Shown here: positions 51,074 through 59,907 of the stretch, piece by piece
Layout: each line of letters opens with the position of its first letter
How positions within the stretch are numbered: position 1 is the stretch's first letter
Source of the DNA: Deinococcus cellulosilyticus NBRC 106333 = KACC 11606
Lineage (GTDB): Bacteria > Deinococcota > Deinococci > Deinococcales > Deinococcaceae
Direction of reading: 5' to 3'
NCBI RefSeq assembly: GCF_007990775.1
Contig: NZ_BJXB01000013.1
Location: 62,001-126,000 of the forward strand
DNA: 64,000 nucleotides
Position numbers and translations under genes: made by a program
The notes under the pieces: model-generated
What the model was told of the DNA's origin: nothing
Database searches by the model: none
The model's input: only the letters and a program-made list of their open reading frames with translations

Positions 51074-51153
51074 AGCCAGAACAATGCATCCAGAAACAAA
51101 AAAGAGGCACCCGCAAGTGCCTTTCTTGATGGATGTTCTTGATGGATCGGGTT

Positions 51154-51606
51154 TCAGGCTTCCTGGGGCAGGGCCGGAAGCATGTTGGTGGCTTTGGCAA
51201 TGCGGTTCCAGCCATTGATGGTCACGGTGATCATGGTCAGTTCCATGATCTGCTGTGGGGTGTAGTGGCGGGCCACTTCCTGGTAGGTCTCTTCACTCAG
51301 GCCATGCTGGTGCACCAGGGTGAGTTCCACTGCCATTTTGAGGGCCGCTTTTTCTTCTGGGCTGAAGTGGGGCACTTCCTCGAAGACAGAGAGCAGGTAA
51401 ATGCGCTCGGGCGTCTCGCCATACTTCACGGCGTCACGGGTGTGCATGTCAATGCAGTAGGAGCAGCCATTGATCATGGACACGCGGATTTTGATGAGTT
51501 CCCGCAGTCGGGCGCTGATGGAGGTGCTCCGGATGAAGTTTTCCATCTGCAGCATGGTGGCGTAGGCTTCGGGGTGGGTCTGGTGGGGGCTGATGCGGGT
51601 GTTCAT
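51154..51606 (-). CDS. AhpD-like carboxymuconolactone decarboxylase family protein
   Basis: This is a 150-residue peroxidase-type protein. The redox motif CSYCIDMH (C-x2-C-x3-H, about residues 48-55) is intact in the helical CMD fold, and INGWNRIAKATNM follows near the C-terminus. GGAGGA sets the ATG at 51606. It is likely to reduce peroxides with a partner, or to act as a thiol redox relay. The 45-base dyad upstream and the adjacent Rrf2 gene suggest redox regulation. Confidence 0.92.
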   Translation of the reverse strand: MNTRISPHQTHPEAYATMLQMENFIRSTSISARLRELIKIRVSMINGCSYCIDMHTRDAVKYGETPERIYLLSVFEEVPHFSPEEKAALKMAVELTLVHQHGLSEETYQEVARHYTPQQIMELTMITVTINGWNRIAKATNMLPALPQEA

Positions 51607-51640
51607 ACGTCCTCCTGATCTGCATGATCTCCTCATGCCT

Positions 51641-51685
51641 AAATCAAGGATAACAGATATCCAGGATATTTTTAGTCCTTGATTT
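51641..51685. promoter_or_regulatory. Nested dyad operator upstream of the AhpD-like gene
   Basis: AAATCAAGGA (51641-51650) and TCCTTGATTT (51676-51685) are perfect inverted arms. Inside them ATATCC-A-GGATAT (51657-51669) is a perfect 13-base dyad. All three share the same centre at 51663. The Rrf2 product is the obvious candidate ligand. Confidence 0.7.
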
Positions 51686-51694
51686 GGCCTATTG

Positions 51695-51720
51695 AAAAAC
51701 CGCCTGGTCTTTCCAGGCGG
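51695..51720 (-). terminator. Terminator of msrA
   Basis: On the minus strand CCGCCTGG and CCAGGCGG form a stem followed by five T residues. Confidence 0.88.
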
Positions 51721-51735
51721 CAGCATCTTCAGGTC

Positions 51736-52278
51736 TTAGCGGGCCAGTTTTTCCAGATGGGTGCGGCGAAAATGGGCCACCTTGGGCGCAATCACCGCAC
51801 GGCAGTAACCCTGACCGGGATTGTTCAGGTAAAAATTCTGGTGGTAATCCTCCGCCCTGTAGAAGACCTCCAGAGGCTTCACCTCGGTCACGATGGGCCG
51901 ATCATAGATGCCCAGCGCATCGATGTGACGGATGACCTCTGCAGCCACCTCTTTCTGGTCCTCATTGTGGAACAGGATGATGGAGCGGTACTGGGTTCCC
52001 ACATCGGCCCCCTGACGGTTCAGGGTGGTGGGATCATGGATGCTGAAAAACACCTCCAGCAGCTCTCTATAGGTCACTTCAGAAGGATCATAGGTGATGT
52101 TGACGACCTCTGCGTGCCCGGTCACACCGGCACACACCTGCTGGTAAGTGGGGTCCTCGGTGAATCCTGCGCTGTAGCCGGATTCCACGTGCAGCACTCC
52201 TCTGATCTGCTGAAAGACTGCCTCCAGACACCAGAAACAACCACCACCCAGTGTGGCGTAATGCATGGGTTGCAACAT
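51736..52278 (-). CDS. msrA: Peptide-methionine (S)-S-oxide reductase
   Basis: It repairs oxidised methionine in proteins. The 180-residue protein has the catalytic GGGCFWCLEAVF (Cys about residue 13) and the conserved GYSAGFTEDPTYQQVCAGVTGHAEVV (about 32-57). HDPTTLNRQGADVGTQYRS and a distal YCRAVIAPKV follow. A GGAGGG site favours the ATG at 52278; the ATG four codons later is possible. No MsrB domain is fused. Confidence 0.96.
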   Translation of the reverse strand: MLQPMHYATLGGGCFWCLEAVFQQIRGVLHVESGYSAGFTEDPTYQQVCAGVTGHAEVVNITYDPSEVTYRELLEVFFSIHDPTTLNRQGADVGTQYRSIILFHNEDQKEVAAEVIRHIDALGIYDRPIVTEVKPLEVFYRAEDYHQNFYLNNPGQGYCRAVIAPKVAHFRRTHLEKLAR

Positions 52279-52426
52279 CTGAGCCCTCCCTTTGGCGCAC
52301 ATGCGAGACCTCCCCGCAGGCAGGTTCAAAGGCCATTGTACGCTCTTTGCACGCCGGAAATGTGGGATTTGTGGTCCTCTGTCAAAACGGGGAAACGGGG
52401 CTGAAAGGCGGAGTTTGCAACAAAAA

Positions 52427-52454
52427 GTTCTCAGTGGTCAGCAAAATTGCAGCT
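52427..52454. repeat. Short heptamer array
   Basis: Units GTTCTCA, GTGGTCA, GCAAAAT, TGCAGCT; a weaker member. Confidence 0.4.
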
Positions 52455-52486
52455 TTCAATCAGGCTGCATGCGTATCATGGGCAAC

Positions 52487-53164
52487 ATGGATTACCCCGA
52501 AGAATACTTCTCCTGCGCCCTCTGCCCCAGACTGAAAGCCTGGAGAGAACAGGTGGCACAGGAAAAGCGCAAAGCCTACCGGGATGAGGATTACTGGGGA
52601 AGGCCCGTCCCGGGCTTCGGTGACGATCAGGCCCGGATTGTGATGGTGGGCCTCGCCCCGAGTGCCCACGGGGCCAACCGCACCGGGCGGATGTTCACCG
52701 GAGATGCCAGCGGAAACTTCCTCTACCCTGCCCTGTTTCGTGCCAGACTGAGCAACCAGCCCATTGCAAAGCACAAAAACGATGGACTCGAACTCCGTGG
52801 TGTTTTCATCTCTGCCTCTGCTCGCTGCGCCCCACCGGACAACAAACCCACCCCTGAAGAACTCCGCAACTGCCAGAAGTGGCTGAAACTCGACCTTGAA
52901 CGCCTGAAGCAGCGCAAGGTGACTTTCGCCATCGGAGCCATCGGGCATGAATATTTCCTCCGGGCGATGGGATGGAAACCCTCGCAGTACACCTTCAAAC
53001 ACGGAGCAGAACACCTGCTGCCCGATGGAACATGGCTCATTGACTCCTATCATGTGAGCCAGCAAAACACAGCAACAGGCAGGCTGACAGCAGTAATGTT
53101 TGATCAGGTGCTCGAAAGGGCAAAGGAAATGGCGGGAATCCAAAGTCAAGCTGACATCAACTAA
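52487..53164 (+). CDS. Uracil-DNA glycosylase, family 5-like
   Basis: This is a base-excision repair glycosylase of 225 residues. FSCALCPRL near the N-terminus and ARCAPP and LRNC later provide the cysteines of a [4Fe-4S] cluster. The active-site motif A is GLAPSAHGANRTGRMFTGDASG (about 55-76, without a catalytic Asp/Asn at the usual place, as in family 5). Motif B is YHVSQQNT. The ATG at 52487 follows TATCAT by 7 bases; the longer frame from 52292 is not supported. Family 5 removes uracil and several damaged bases. Confidence 0.92.
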   Translation: MDYPEEYFSCALCPRLKAWREQVAQEKRKAYRDEDYWGRPVPGFGDDQARIVMVGLAPSAHGANRTGRMFTGDASGNFLYPALFRARLSNQPIAKHKNDGLELRGVFISASARCAPPDNKPTPEELRNCQKWLKLDLERLKQRKVTFAIGAIGHEYFLRAMGWKPSQYTFKHGAEHLLPDGTWLIDSYHVSQQNTATGRLTAVMFDQVLERAKEMAGIQSQADIN

Positions 53165-53235
53165 GGAAAATCCCTGATCCCATTTGTCAGCTTCCAGAAA
53201 CAAAGAAGGACTAGACTCTTGAATAAGGAGTCAAC

Positions 53236-54342
53236 ATGGATCTTGCTGCCAGCCTGGACCATTTCGCCAAACAGATTCCCTCCCGGATCAGCCACATTCA
53301 GGGGGAAGAGGCCACCAAACATGCCCTGATCCTGCCTTTTCTGGGCATTCTGGGGTACGACGTCTACAACCCTACGGAAGTCAGACCTGAGTACGCAGCA
53401 GATTTTTCTGCCCGGAAACGTGGACAGTTCGAGAAGGTGGATTACGCCATCATTGTGGATGGCGAAGTCTCCATGCTGATTGAGGCCAAAGCCCACAACC
53501 AGAAAACCGAGATCTACAGTGGTCAACTGGCCCGCTATTTCAATTCGACACCCACCGCCAGGGTGGCGATTGTCACCAATGGGATCGAGTACCGGTTTTT
53601 CACCGACCTCAAAGACCGCAACATCATGGACAGTGAGGCCTTCATGGTCTTCAATGTGCTGGACCATGACAGCAGCGACCTTGAACTCCTGCAGCGGTTC
53701 ACCCGATCCCAGTACCAGCCTTCCTCGATCAGCAGTCTGGCCGAAGAGGTGATGTGCCTGCAAAACATCACCACCTACATCTACAACCAGTTGCAGAACC
53801 CCTCGGAGAATTTTGTGCGCTTTGTGGTGGAGGAACTCAACCTGCGCCAGCGCATCACCTCCCGGGTGGTGGAGCGTTACCTGCCCATCCTCAGAACCGC
53901 CATCCATAACGCACTGGGCGAAATTCAGGGAAACACAGCGGGAACTGGACCTGTCCCTCCTCCAGCGACGAAACCTACTCCTCCTGCACTGACACGCAAA
54001 TCCCGCACAGAACCTGCCCCAGCTCCACTGCCCGACCTGTTGGAAGATGAAAAGGCTGTTCTGGAAAGCCTCAAAGAGATTCTGGACTGCAACATCACCT
54101 GCCACAAAGAGGAAGACACGGTAATCATTCCAGCAGCCAGTGGCCAGGGCTGGGCTTTGCGTTTCAACACCGTCCATGCCAAACCCCACCTGATTTTCAA
54201 TCTGGACCCAGAAGTGGCAAGGGTTGTTGCAGGACATGTGTTCTTCTTCAGTCATCCGCTGGGAACCAAGGCGAATTTTGCATCTCTGGGGGACCTCTAT
54301 GGGATGCGCGAAATCATTGCACATGCCTACAGAGGAACCTGA
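53236..54342 (+). CDS. Solitary type I restriction enzyme HsdR N-terminal-like nuclease
   Basis: This is a 368-residue protein with an N-terminal PD-(D/E)XK domain of the HsdR-N type: ILGYDVYNPTEVRPEYAADF, KVDYAIIVDGE and MLIEAKAH provide the Asp and the E-x-K pair (about 40-85). A helical region follows, then a Pro/Ala/Thr-rich linker (about 235-270) and a small C-terminal beta domain. No hsdM, hsdS or motor domain is present. ATAAGGAG sets the start. It may be a defence or repair nuclease; no system partner is visible. Confidence 0.82.
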   Translation: MDLAASLDHFAKQIPSRISHIQGEEATKHALILPFLGILGYDVYNPTEVRPEYAADFSARKRGQFEKVDYAIIVDGEVSMLIEAKAHNQKTEIYSGQLARYFNSTPTARVAIVTNGIEYRFFTDLKDRNIMDSEAFMVFNVLDHDSSDLELLQRFTRSQYQPSSISSLAEEVMCLQNITTYIYNQLQNPSENFVRFVVEELNLRQRITSRVVERYLPILRTAIHNALGEIQGNTAGTGPVPPPATKPTPPALTRKSRTEPAPAPLPDLLEDEKAVLESLKEILDCNITCHKEEDTVIIPAASGQGWALRFNTVHAKPHLIFNLDPEVARVVAGHVFFFSHPLGTKANFASLGDLYGMREIIAHAYRGT

Positions 54343-54408
54343 CGGTGTCTGCAACTGAATAAACATCAACCCACCTCAAAACCCCATCTGAAGTAAAGTG
54401 CTTGTTAA

Positions 54409-54435
54409 CCCAGGTGCCCACCTTGTGGGATTCCT
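54409..54435 (+). terminator. Terminator-like hairpin in the aroA leader
   Basis: AGGTG (54412-54416) pairs with CACCT (54419-54423) inside flanking CCC and GGG. A T-rich tract follows. A TAAAGT box lies just upstream. It may attenuate aroA or only stabilise the 5' end. Confidence 0.35.
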
Positions 54436-54469
54436 TTTTCGCCCTTTGCTCTTTTTTTAGAGGTGAGTT

Positions 54470-55771
54470 GTGTACGAAAAATTTGATGTGGTGGTTCACC
54501 CCGTGTCCGAACTGCGGGGTGAGTTGACCGCGCAACCCAGCAAGAATTACACCACCCGTTACCTGATTGCGGCGGCCCTCTCTGGCACAGAAACCCTGGT
54601 TCGGGGGGTGGCCACCAGTGAGGACAGCCATGCCCTGCAGGAATGCCTGCAAACCTGGGGGGCCGAGCTCATTCCCGAAGGAAGAGACATGCGGGTCAGG
54701 GGTTTTGGGAACCGTCCTCTGGACCAGCAGACCCTCAACCCACACAACGCGGGGGCAGTGGCCCGGTTTTTGATGGCCCTCGCTGGACTGACCAGCTACA
54801 CGAAGTTCATCACGGATTACCCTGAAAGCCTGGGGAAAAGGCCCCACGGGGACCTGCTGAAAGCCCTGGAGTCTCTGGGAGCCCGCACCACGTCCCTGGA
54901 CGGCAAGATGCCCATCGAGATCTGGGGCAACCTGCAAGGGGGCAAGGTGTCCGTGAATGCCAGTCTGTCCAGCCAGTACACTTCGGGCCTGATGTTCCTG
55001 GCTCCCCTGCTGCCTGATGGGCTGGAGATCACCCTGCTCGGGGACATCAAGAGCCCCGGTCCCCTCAAGCAGACCATTGAGACGCTGAGGGTTTTCGGGG
55101 TGGAGGTGTCCCACAGCGAGGACCTCCGCACCATCACCATTGCGGGTGGGCAGCGTTACCATGCACCAGAAGTGACCGTGCCCGGAGATTACCCTGGAAG
55201 CAGTGCCCTGCTGAGTGCTGCGGCAGTGATGCCCGGAGAGGTGGTCATCCACAACCTGCATGAGCATGACCTGCAAGGGGAACGCCTGAGCATCGATGTG
55301 CTGAAAAGCATGGGCGCAGACATCACCCGTGAAGGCAGCACCGTGACCGTGCGCGGAGGCAAGCCCCTGAAAGCCGTGGTGACCGATGGGGACTTCTTCA
55401 CGGACGCCGTGCAGGCCCTGAGTGCTGCTGCCGCCAGTGCGGAAGGCCAGACCACCTGGGAGAATGTGTACACCCTGCGCCTCAAGGAATGTGACCGCAT
55501 CAGCGACACCCGCGCAGAACTGCAGAAACTCGGTCTCTCTGCCAGCGAGACCGAAGACAGCCTGAGCATCACCGGCAAAGAAACCCTGGAAGGAGGCATC
55601 ACTGTGGACGGTCACGGGGACCACCGCATGATCATGATGCTCACCATTCTGGGTCTGCGGGCCAAACAGCCCATCACCATCACCGGAGCGCACCACATCC
55701 GCAAAAGCTACCCGGACTTCTTTGACCACATGACCAGACTCGGGGCGAAATTCGACTTCATCGAGAGGTGA
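54470..55771 (+). CDS. aroA: 3-phosphoshikimate 1-carboxyvinyltransferase
   Basis: This is EPSP synthase, the sixth step of the shikimate pathway. The 433-residue protein starts at GTG after GAGGTGA. The family signatures are PSKNYTTRYLIAAAL near the start, HNAGAVARFLMALAG, PGDYPGSSALLSAAAV, RLKECDRISDTRAEL and GHGDHRMIMML. The first segment departs from the common PGSKSISNR, which may alter substrate or inhibitor contacts. A terminator follows. Confidence 0.95.
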   Translation: MYEKFDVVVHPVSELRGELTAQPSKNYTTRYLIAAALSGTETLVRGVATSEDSHALQECLQTWGAELIPEGRDMRVRGFGNRPLDQQTLNPHNAGAVARFLMALAGLTSYTKFITDYPESLGKRPHGDLLKALESLGARTTSLDGKMPIEIWGNLQGGKVSVNASLSSQYTSGLMFLAPLLPDGLEITLLGDIKSPGPLKQTIETLRVFGVEVSHSEDLRTITIAGGQRYHAPEVTVPGDYPGSSALLSAAAVMPGEVVIHNLHEHDLQGERLSIDVLKSMGADITREGSTVTVRGGKPLKAVVTDGDFFTDAVQALSAAAASAEGQTTWENVYTLRLKECDRISDTRAELQKLGLSASETEDSLSITGKETLEGGITVDGHGDHRMIMMLTILGLRAKQPITITGAHHIRKSYPDFFDHMTRLGAKFDFIER

Positions 55772-55781
55772 ACCCATCAAG

Positions 55782-55813
55782 AAAAGCCTGGAGGTGGGCC
55801 TCCAGGCTTTTTG
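55782..55813 (+). terminator. Terminator of aroA
   Basis: AAAAGCCTGGAGG and CCTCCAGGCTTTT form a 13-pair stem with TTTTT after it. Confidence 0.9.
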
Positions 55814-55849
55814 CTGTTTCAGAGGGAGATCTTTTTTCTCTGCATCCTC

Positions 55850-57301
55850 CTAATATTTGAACAAAATGGCATGCTCCATGCCTGCTTTGCGCAGGTTTTC
55901 CAGCCACAGGCCTCTGTTTTCACCGTTTTGCATTTCGGTGAGGTCATCAAGGGGGCACAGCACCTGTTCGTCTTTTGAGAACTGCACGCTGGCTCCAGGT
56001 CGGGCCTCCACTTTCCATCCCAGGTCATACAGGCCTACAGCGAACAGGAAACGCACCACCATCCAGGGGTAACCGTCCCCCTGGGGGTCACTGGGGTGAC
56101 GCATGCTTTCAAAGAGCCGGAAGCGCCGGGTGTCATCCAGCAGTTGCAGGGTGATGTTCTCCAGGGTCTGCCCGACAAACAGGTGGCGGTGCTTTGCGCT
56201 GGCTTCTCTCCAGAAAGGCATCCAGACCTGTTCACCCACGGTGTCCCAGTCAATGTTCTGCAACTTGCTGAAGGCTTCCTGTCCACCCAGGAATTTCAGC
56301 AGGTTGAGTTCCTGCTGGGCGGGATCACGGAGCAGGTTCAGGGCAAACTGTTCAGAGGGAGGCTCAGGGGTGGGGTCCAGTTTGCCCAGGGCCTCAATGC
56401 GTTTGTGCATGCTGGGGTGGGTCTGCAGGGCGTGTTCTTCTTCGTTGCTCTGCTCGTAGTGGTTTTTCCAGAAGTCCTGGATTCTGGGGACCTCAAGGTA
56501 GCTGTAATAACCGCCCATGATGGGAGGTTTGTAACCAGAATTCAGGATGGGGACCACTTCACTGCTCCAGTAGTGGTCAAAGCTTCCCCCAAGATGCCCG
56601 ACCTTCTGCAGGGCAGCCGTCATGGCCGCAGCACTGGTGTGGCTTGCAGCAAAACGGTCCGCCTGGTACTCCTGGGCCCTGGAGATGCCGTGGGTCAGTT
56701 TCAGGTACATGTTGCCGTAGGCAATGAAGATCTTGCCAATGAAGTTGTCGGACATGTTCTGCACGGTGCGAAAGAGCGCTGAACGGGTCTGGTAGATGAA
56801 GGCCCCGAGTCGGGTGTCTCCTCCATGATAGTGGCCGTACTCATGGGCAAGCACCGCTTTGAATTCCTGCTCGGTCAGCATGTGCATCAGGGGAAGTCCC
56901 ACCGCCATGCGCCGTTTCCTGAAAAGGCCCAGAAATCCCAGGTTCTCCTGCACCCAGGCATTGTTTTCAAAAATCAGGTACACCTCATCGGGCATCTTCT
57001 GGCCGGTTTTTGCGCTGAGGTCCTGCAACATCCGTTTGAGGGGCAGATGTTCATTCAGGTTGAGTTTAAGACCGGGGGCCTGAAACCGTTCAAATCGGGG
57101 CAGGATGCTCCAGATGATGATCGCACCACCAATGAAAGACAGAATGTAAATTTTGATGAGTCCAATGTTGAAACTGTGGCTCCACAGGGTGAGAAACACC
57201 GGCAAGAGCAACAAAAAGAGTCCAATTCCCAGAGCAAGCGCATAAAAACCAATCATCAGCATGAGTGCCAGCAAGGCACGGGACATCAGGGGGCGATTCA
57301 T
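55850..57301 (-). CDS. M48 family metallopeptidase (paralogue 1)
   Basis: This is a membrane zinc peptidase of 483 residues. Two N-terminal membrane segments (about 8-75) precede the catalytic domain with PDEVYLIFENNAWVQ, then VLAHEYGHYHGGD (zinc HExxH) and QEYQADRFAA (third ligand Glu). The C-terminal 200 residues have no close match and may be substrate-binding. TATAAT (minus, 57310-57315) lies 8 bases before the ATG. A paralogue is found at 58315-59769. Confidence 0.9.
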   Translation of the reverse strand: MNRPLMSRALLALMLMIGFYALALGIGLFLLLLPVFLTLWSHSFNIGLIKIYILSFIGGAIIIWSILPRFERFQAPGLKLNLNEHLPLKRMLQDLSAKTGQKMPDEVYLIFENNAWVQENLGFLGLFRKRRMAVGLPLMHMLTEQEFKAVLAHEYGHYHGGDTRLGAFIYQTRSALFRTVQNMSDNFIGKIFIAYGNMYLKLTHGISRAQEYQADRFAASHTSAAAMTAALQKVGHLGGSFDHYWSSEVVPILNSGYKPPIMGGYYSYLEVPRIQDFWKNHYEQSNEEEHALQTHPSMHKRIEALGKLDPTPEPPSEQFALNLLRDPAQQELNLLKFLGGQEAFSKLQNIDWDTVGEQVWMPFWREASAKHRHLFVGQTLENITLQLLDDTRRFRLFESMRHPSDPQGDGYPWMVVRFLFAVGLYDLGWKVEARPGASVQFSKDEQVLCPLDDLTEMQNGENRGLWLENLRKAGMEHAILFKY

Positions 57302-57556
57302 ATGCCCTGATTATAATTCTCTGGCCTGCTTTGCCCATGAGCCAGATGTCACATCGAAATCAAAACGGTCTAAATCCATCAGCGTATGTTTAAACATCCA
57401 GAACACCGGGAAGAGAAACGAAGGGGTGAGAAAACCACAGGAAACCTGAAAATCGCAGCAAGGTTCACAGATCAACTCCATGCAGGATCATGGATGTGAA
57501 ACTGCAGCGAGAGGCTTGATGGTCTGTGAATGCTCCATTTCCCCTAAGCTGAAGGC

Positions 57557-58309
57557 ATGGAACTCACAGGCAAAAAAATCGTTGTGACAGGGGCAGCGTC
57601 CGGAATTGGACGTGCTCTGCTGACCTTGCTGTGCGAACAAGACGTGCAGGTGGTCGCTGTGGATCTGACTGCTGTACAGCCCACTGATTTCCCTGCTCCC
57701 CACAAAATTCTTCCTCTGGTCATAGACCTTGCCGGGAAGGGCACAACAGAGCACATCCTGCAGCAGGCTGTAGAACGGATGGGTCGGGTGGATGTGTTTT
57801 TTGCCAATGCAGGCTTTGCCTACTACGAGACCCTGGAAAATCCAGACCAGGACCATTTGGAGCGGATTTTTCAGGTGAATGTGTACGCGGCCATTGATGC
57901 TGCGCTGGGCATGCAGGCCCTGAACCGCCAGAAGCCTTACCGGGTGGTGATCACCTCATCAGCAATGGCGTACATTCCACTTCCGAAGTATGCCCTGTAT
58001 TCGGCCACCAAAGCCGCCCTGCATGCTTTTGCAGACAGTTACCGCTGGCAGCTCTCTGATCCCAGATCGCTGGTGCTGGTCTACCCCATTGCGACCCAGA
58101 CAGGCTTTTTTGGCAAAGCCAGTGCTCGAACACCCCTTCCCTACCCAAGCCAGACCCCAGAAGAGGTGGCAAGGGCCATCCTGAAGGGCATTGAACGCAA
58201 CGAAACCTCCATTTTTCCCTCTGAGGTCTTCTGGCTGGGTCTGAAGCTGAAAGCGGTCCTGCCTTTTTTGCACCGTTTCATCCAGTGGAGAGAACAGGTG
58301 CGCAGGTAA
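57557..58309 (+). CDS. Short-chain dehydrogenase/reductase
   Basis: This is a 250-residue NAD(P)-dependent oxidoreductase. The cofactor loop is VVTGAASGIGRAL, followed by FFANAGFAYY. The catalytic residues are in VVITSSAMAYIPLPKYALYSATK (Ser, Tyr and Lys at about 138-158). The basic residue that would select NADPH is not evident, since VVAVDL ends the second strand, which suggests NAD. The ATG is 6 bases after TAAGCT (57545-57550). It lies between the two M48 paralogues. Confidence 0.9.
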   Translation: MELTGKKIVVTGAASGIGRALLTLLCEQDVQVVAVDLTAVQPTDFPAPHKILPLVIDLAGKGTTEHILQQAVERMGRVDVFFANAGFAYYETLENPDQDHLERIFQVNVYAAIDAALGMQALNRQKPYRVVITSSAMAYIPLPKYALYSATKAALHAFADSYRWQLSDPRSLVLVYPIATQTGFFGKASARTPLPYPSQTPEEVARAILKGIERNETSIFPSEVFWLGLKLKAVLPFLHRFIQWREQVRR

Positions 58310-58314
58310 GGGGG

Positions 58315-59769
58315 TCAGGCCATAAAGGCTTTGCTGGTGGTCAGTGGTGCATCCACATCCACACCTGCATTCCACAGGTCTTTGAGCCAGTGGGCAGGCA
58401 GCAACTGGCCTGAGCGCATGTTCCAGACGTCTTCAAAGACCCTCAGGGAACAGTCCTGCTTCTGGCACACCACCGGGTCTCCCGGAAGCGTCTGAACCGT
58501 CCAGCCCTGGCGGTGGAGGGCCAGCAGCACCTGAACCCTCAGGTTGTGCCAGGCCTGTTCATCTTCGGGTTCATTCCAGGGTTGCAATTTGTGCAGAAGC
58601 TGGTGTTTCACCCCGTACTGGTCCAGCCGTCCAGCCAGCGTTCGGAGGGTGAGGTCCCAGAAGGCACCCTGGTACAGGGAAAGCTGCTCCTGCCAGATCT
58701 TCACCCAGACTTTTTCTCCCACTTCGGTCCACAAGATGGCCTGGAACCGGGACGCATCTTCACCACCGAAATGCTGCAGCACCAGGGTTTCCAGAACCTC
58801 CGGGTGTTCAAGCAGGGTGAGGGCTGCCGGGGTGAGGTCCTTCAGGTGGGTTGGGGGTAAATTCCTGAGGGCTTCTGCCCGGCACACAAAACTGGGGTGG
58901 GTGTCATAGGGGTCTTCTGGTTCTTCTGAGAGATCCTGCAGGTGATGTTGAAGGCCAGAACCCTGCAGGTAATGCTGATAGCCCTGCAAGATGGGCGGCT
59001 GGTAACCCAGATTCAGCACAGGAATCACCTCGATCTGCCAGTAGGCCTCGAAGGTGGCCCCGAGGTCATGCACTTTTTTCAGGGCCTGCACCATGATTTC
59101 CGGGCTGGTCAGCTGGGCAGCAATGCGGTCTGCAGCGTACTCCTGTCTTCTGGACATGCGCTGGGTCATCTGCAGAAAGAGCCTCCCGTACCACAGAAAA
59201 GGCCTGTGCAACATGGGAGTGTGGCCTTCATTCTGGGCATGCAGGATGCGCAAAATGGCATGCCGTGCCCCATGAACCAGGTGGACCATGCGGGTGTCTC
59301 CGGCGTGGTAATGACCAAATTCGTGGGCCAGCACAGCCCGGAATTCCTCCACAGTCAGCTGTTGCATCAGGGACAGGCCCAGACCCATCCTGCGTTTTCC
59401 CTGAAATCCCAGGAAGGTGCTTTCCTGCACCCAGGCATTGTTGTCCAGCATCAGGTACACCTCGTCTGGCAGGGGTTGATGGGTCTGTTCAGCGATCTCT
59501 GACAGCAAGGCCTGGAGCCTCGGGTGATCTCTCAGGTGCAACTGTGGCCCTGGAGGCTGAAAGGGCCGGTGTCTGGGAAAGGTGATCCACAGGAGCAGCA
59601 TTCCAGACCCCATCTGCAACACCTGAACAGGAGTGAGCGTGGAGGTGGAGATCCATTCCACCACAGGCACCACCACCAGCAGCAGGGCTCCACACCACGC
59701 CAGGAGGTACACCCCGGCGACGAACACCAGGACCTGATGCAGGTATGGGCGGTGCCGCTGTGGAGACAT
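58315..59769 (-). CDS. M48 family metallopeptidase (paralogue 2)
   Basis: This is a 484-residue zinc peptidase with the same plan as the gene at 55850: two N-terminal membrane segments, PDEVYLMLDNNAWVQ, VLAHEFGHYHAGD (HExxH) and RQEYAADRIAA. The catalytic parts of the two proteins match closely (NNAWVQES/QEN, YQPPILQGYQHYL versus YKPPIMGGYYSYL), the C-terminal halves less so. TATCAT (minus, 59776-59781) is 6 bases before the ATG at 59769, so the longer frame to 59790 is rejected. Confidence 0.9.
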   Translation of the reverse strand: MSPQRHRPYLHQVLVFVAGVYLLAWCGALLLVVVPVVEWISTSTLTPVQVLQMGSGMLLLWITFPRHRPFQPPGPQLHLRDHPRLQALLSEIAEQTHQPLPDEVYLMLDNNAWVQESTFLGFQGKRRMGLGLSLMQQLTVEEFRAVLAHEFGHYHAGDTRMVHLVHGARHAILRILHAQNEGHTPMLHRPFLWYGRLFLQMTQRMSRRQEYAADRIAAQLTSPEIMVQALKKVHDLGATFEAYWQIEVIPVLNLGYQPPILQGYQHYLQGSGLQHHLQDLSEEPEDPYDTHPSFVCRAEALRNLPPTHLKDLTPAALTLLEHPEVLETLVLQHFGGEDASRFQAILWTEVGEKVWVKIWQEQLSLYQGAFWDLTLRTLAGRLDQYGVKHQLLHKLQPWNEPEDEQAWHNLRVQVLLALHRQGWTVQTLPGDPVVCQKQDCSLRVFEDVWNMRSGQLLPAHWLKDLWNAGVDVDAPLTTSKAFMA

Positions 59770-59907
59770 GTTTTCATGATAGGCGTCCAAAAAAGGTTTT
59801 TTGTCTCTTTTCAGGTCTCTGGCTGTCAGACACCAGACCTCAACTTGTGTGCAAATGATGAACTTTTACTTAGTATAAAGTGATATCATTTCGATATAGG
59901 AGGAGTC

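Noticed and set aside
54314..55780. Minus-strand frame of 488 codons opposite aroA
   Set aside because: aroA has all its signatures, and the antisense frame is a composition artefact.
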